From Flavobacteriales bacterium (GTDB taxonomy: Bacteria; Bacteroidota; Bacteroidia; Flavobacteriales_F; PHOS-HE28), in contig JADLBK010000173.1 in NCBI GenBank assembly GCA_020847755.1, positions 1 through 34,835 of the forward strand: 34,835 bases of DNA, in the 5' to 3' direction. The notes beneath the pieces were generated by a model. That model was not told the DNA's origin and ran no database searches. It was given only the letters and a program-made list of their open reading frames with translations. The translations under genes were made by a program, and so were the position numbers. Positions 34,790 to 34,835 of this stretch are shown here, in pieces. Positions within the stretch are counted from its first letter, which is position 1, and the number at the start of each line of letters is the position of its first letter.

Positions 34790-34835
34790 TCATGTGCCTT
34801 CCGCCGCTTTCGCCGCGCCCACCGCCCGGCCGTTC
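34790..34835 (-). CDS. Possible 3' end of a gene entering from the right edge
   Basis: A minus-strand frame open at the edge reads NGRAVGAAKAAEGT and stops with TGA at 34790-34792. That stop overlaps ATG 34793 as ATGA. Only 14 residues are visible, so the product cannot be named and the call rests on frame and overlap. Confidence 0.35.
   Translation of the reverse strand, partial: NGRAVGAAKAAEGT

Overview
The window looks like a chromosomal fragment of a high-GC member of the Bacteroidota, probably a Flavobacteriales-type lineage. The evidence is two secreted proteins with clear type IX secretion (T9SS) type A C-terminal domains plus a divergent third, one with a type B (gliding-motility-associated) domain, a Bacteroidota-only DUF6089 outer-membrane protein, several TAnnTTTG promoter elements and no convincing Shine-Dalgarno sites. 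Coding density is high. The longest non-coding stretch is 148 bases (33530-33677), so there is no gene-free stretch over 300 bases. I found no tRNA, rRNA, CRISPR array, insertion sequence or integrase.

Region 1 (1-17603) holds eight consecutive minus-strand genes for large exported proteins. In transcription order they are: a cohesin-like protein with a T9SS tail; a choice-of-anchor-B protein; a 1160-aa MAM/lysyl-oxidase/dockerin/cohesin-like mosaic; a beta-propeller protein; a 1368-aa M36 (fungalysin) metallopeptidase; a Reg_prop beta-propeller; a second lysyl-oxidase-like protein; and a cohesin-like protein with 39-residue Cys-rich repeats that runs off the left edge. Four of the eight end in the same roughly 242-residue module, finishing in EQLP, in place of a recognisable T9SS tail. 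Two copper/quinone lysyl-oxidase domains, a secreted peptidase and adhesion-type domains in one cluster suggest building or remodelling of an extracellular matrix. That reading is inference.

Region 2 (17669-24056) is an envelope-biogenesis operon: a 714-aa double-parvulin isomerase, a SurA-N-like lipoprotein, a SurA-like double parvulin, a MoxR AAA+ ATPase and a frameshifted isoprenylcysteine-methyltransferase-like membrane protein. A small exported protein of unknown function lies upstream. Such chaperones would serve an organism exporting many large proteins through the outer membrane.

Region 3 (24137-29544) has guaB followed by an orphan NarL-type response regulator with an incomplete acidic pocket. 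It also has a nitronate monooxygenase followed by a fibronectin-type protein with a type B tail.

Region 4 (29622-34835) has the only plus-strand gene, a DUF6089 outer-membrane protein. It converges through a strong hairpin on a polysaccharide-type group: an NAD-dependent sugar epimerase followed by a glutamine-dependent asparagine synthase, and a metallophosphoesterase whose 5' end carries an 8-bp tandem repeat. Several start codons lie only 0-6 nt from the predicted transcription start, which suggests leaderless or nearly leaderless mRNAs.
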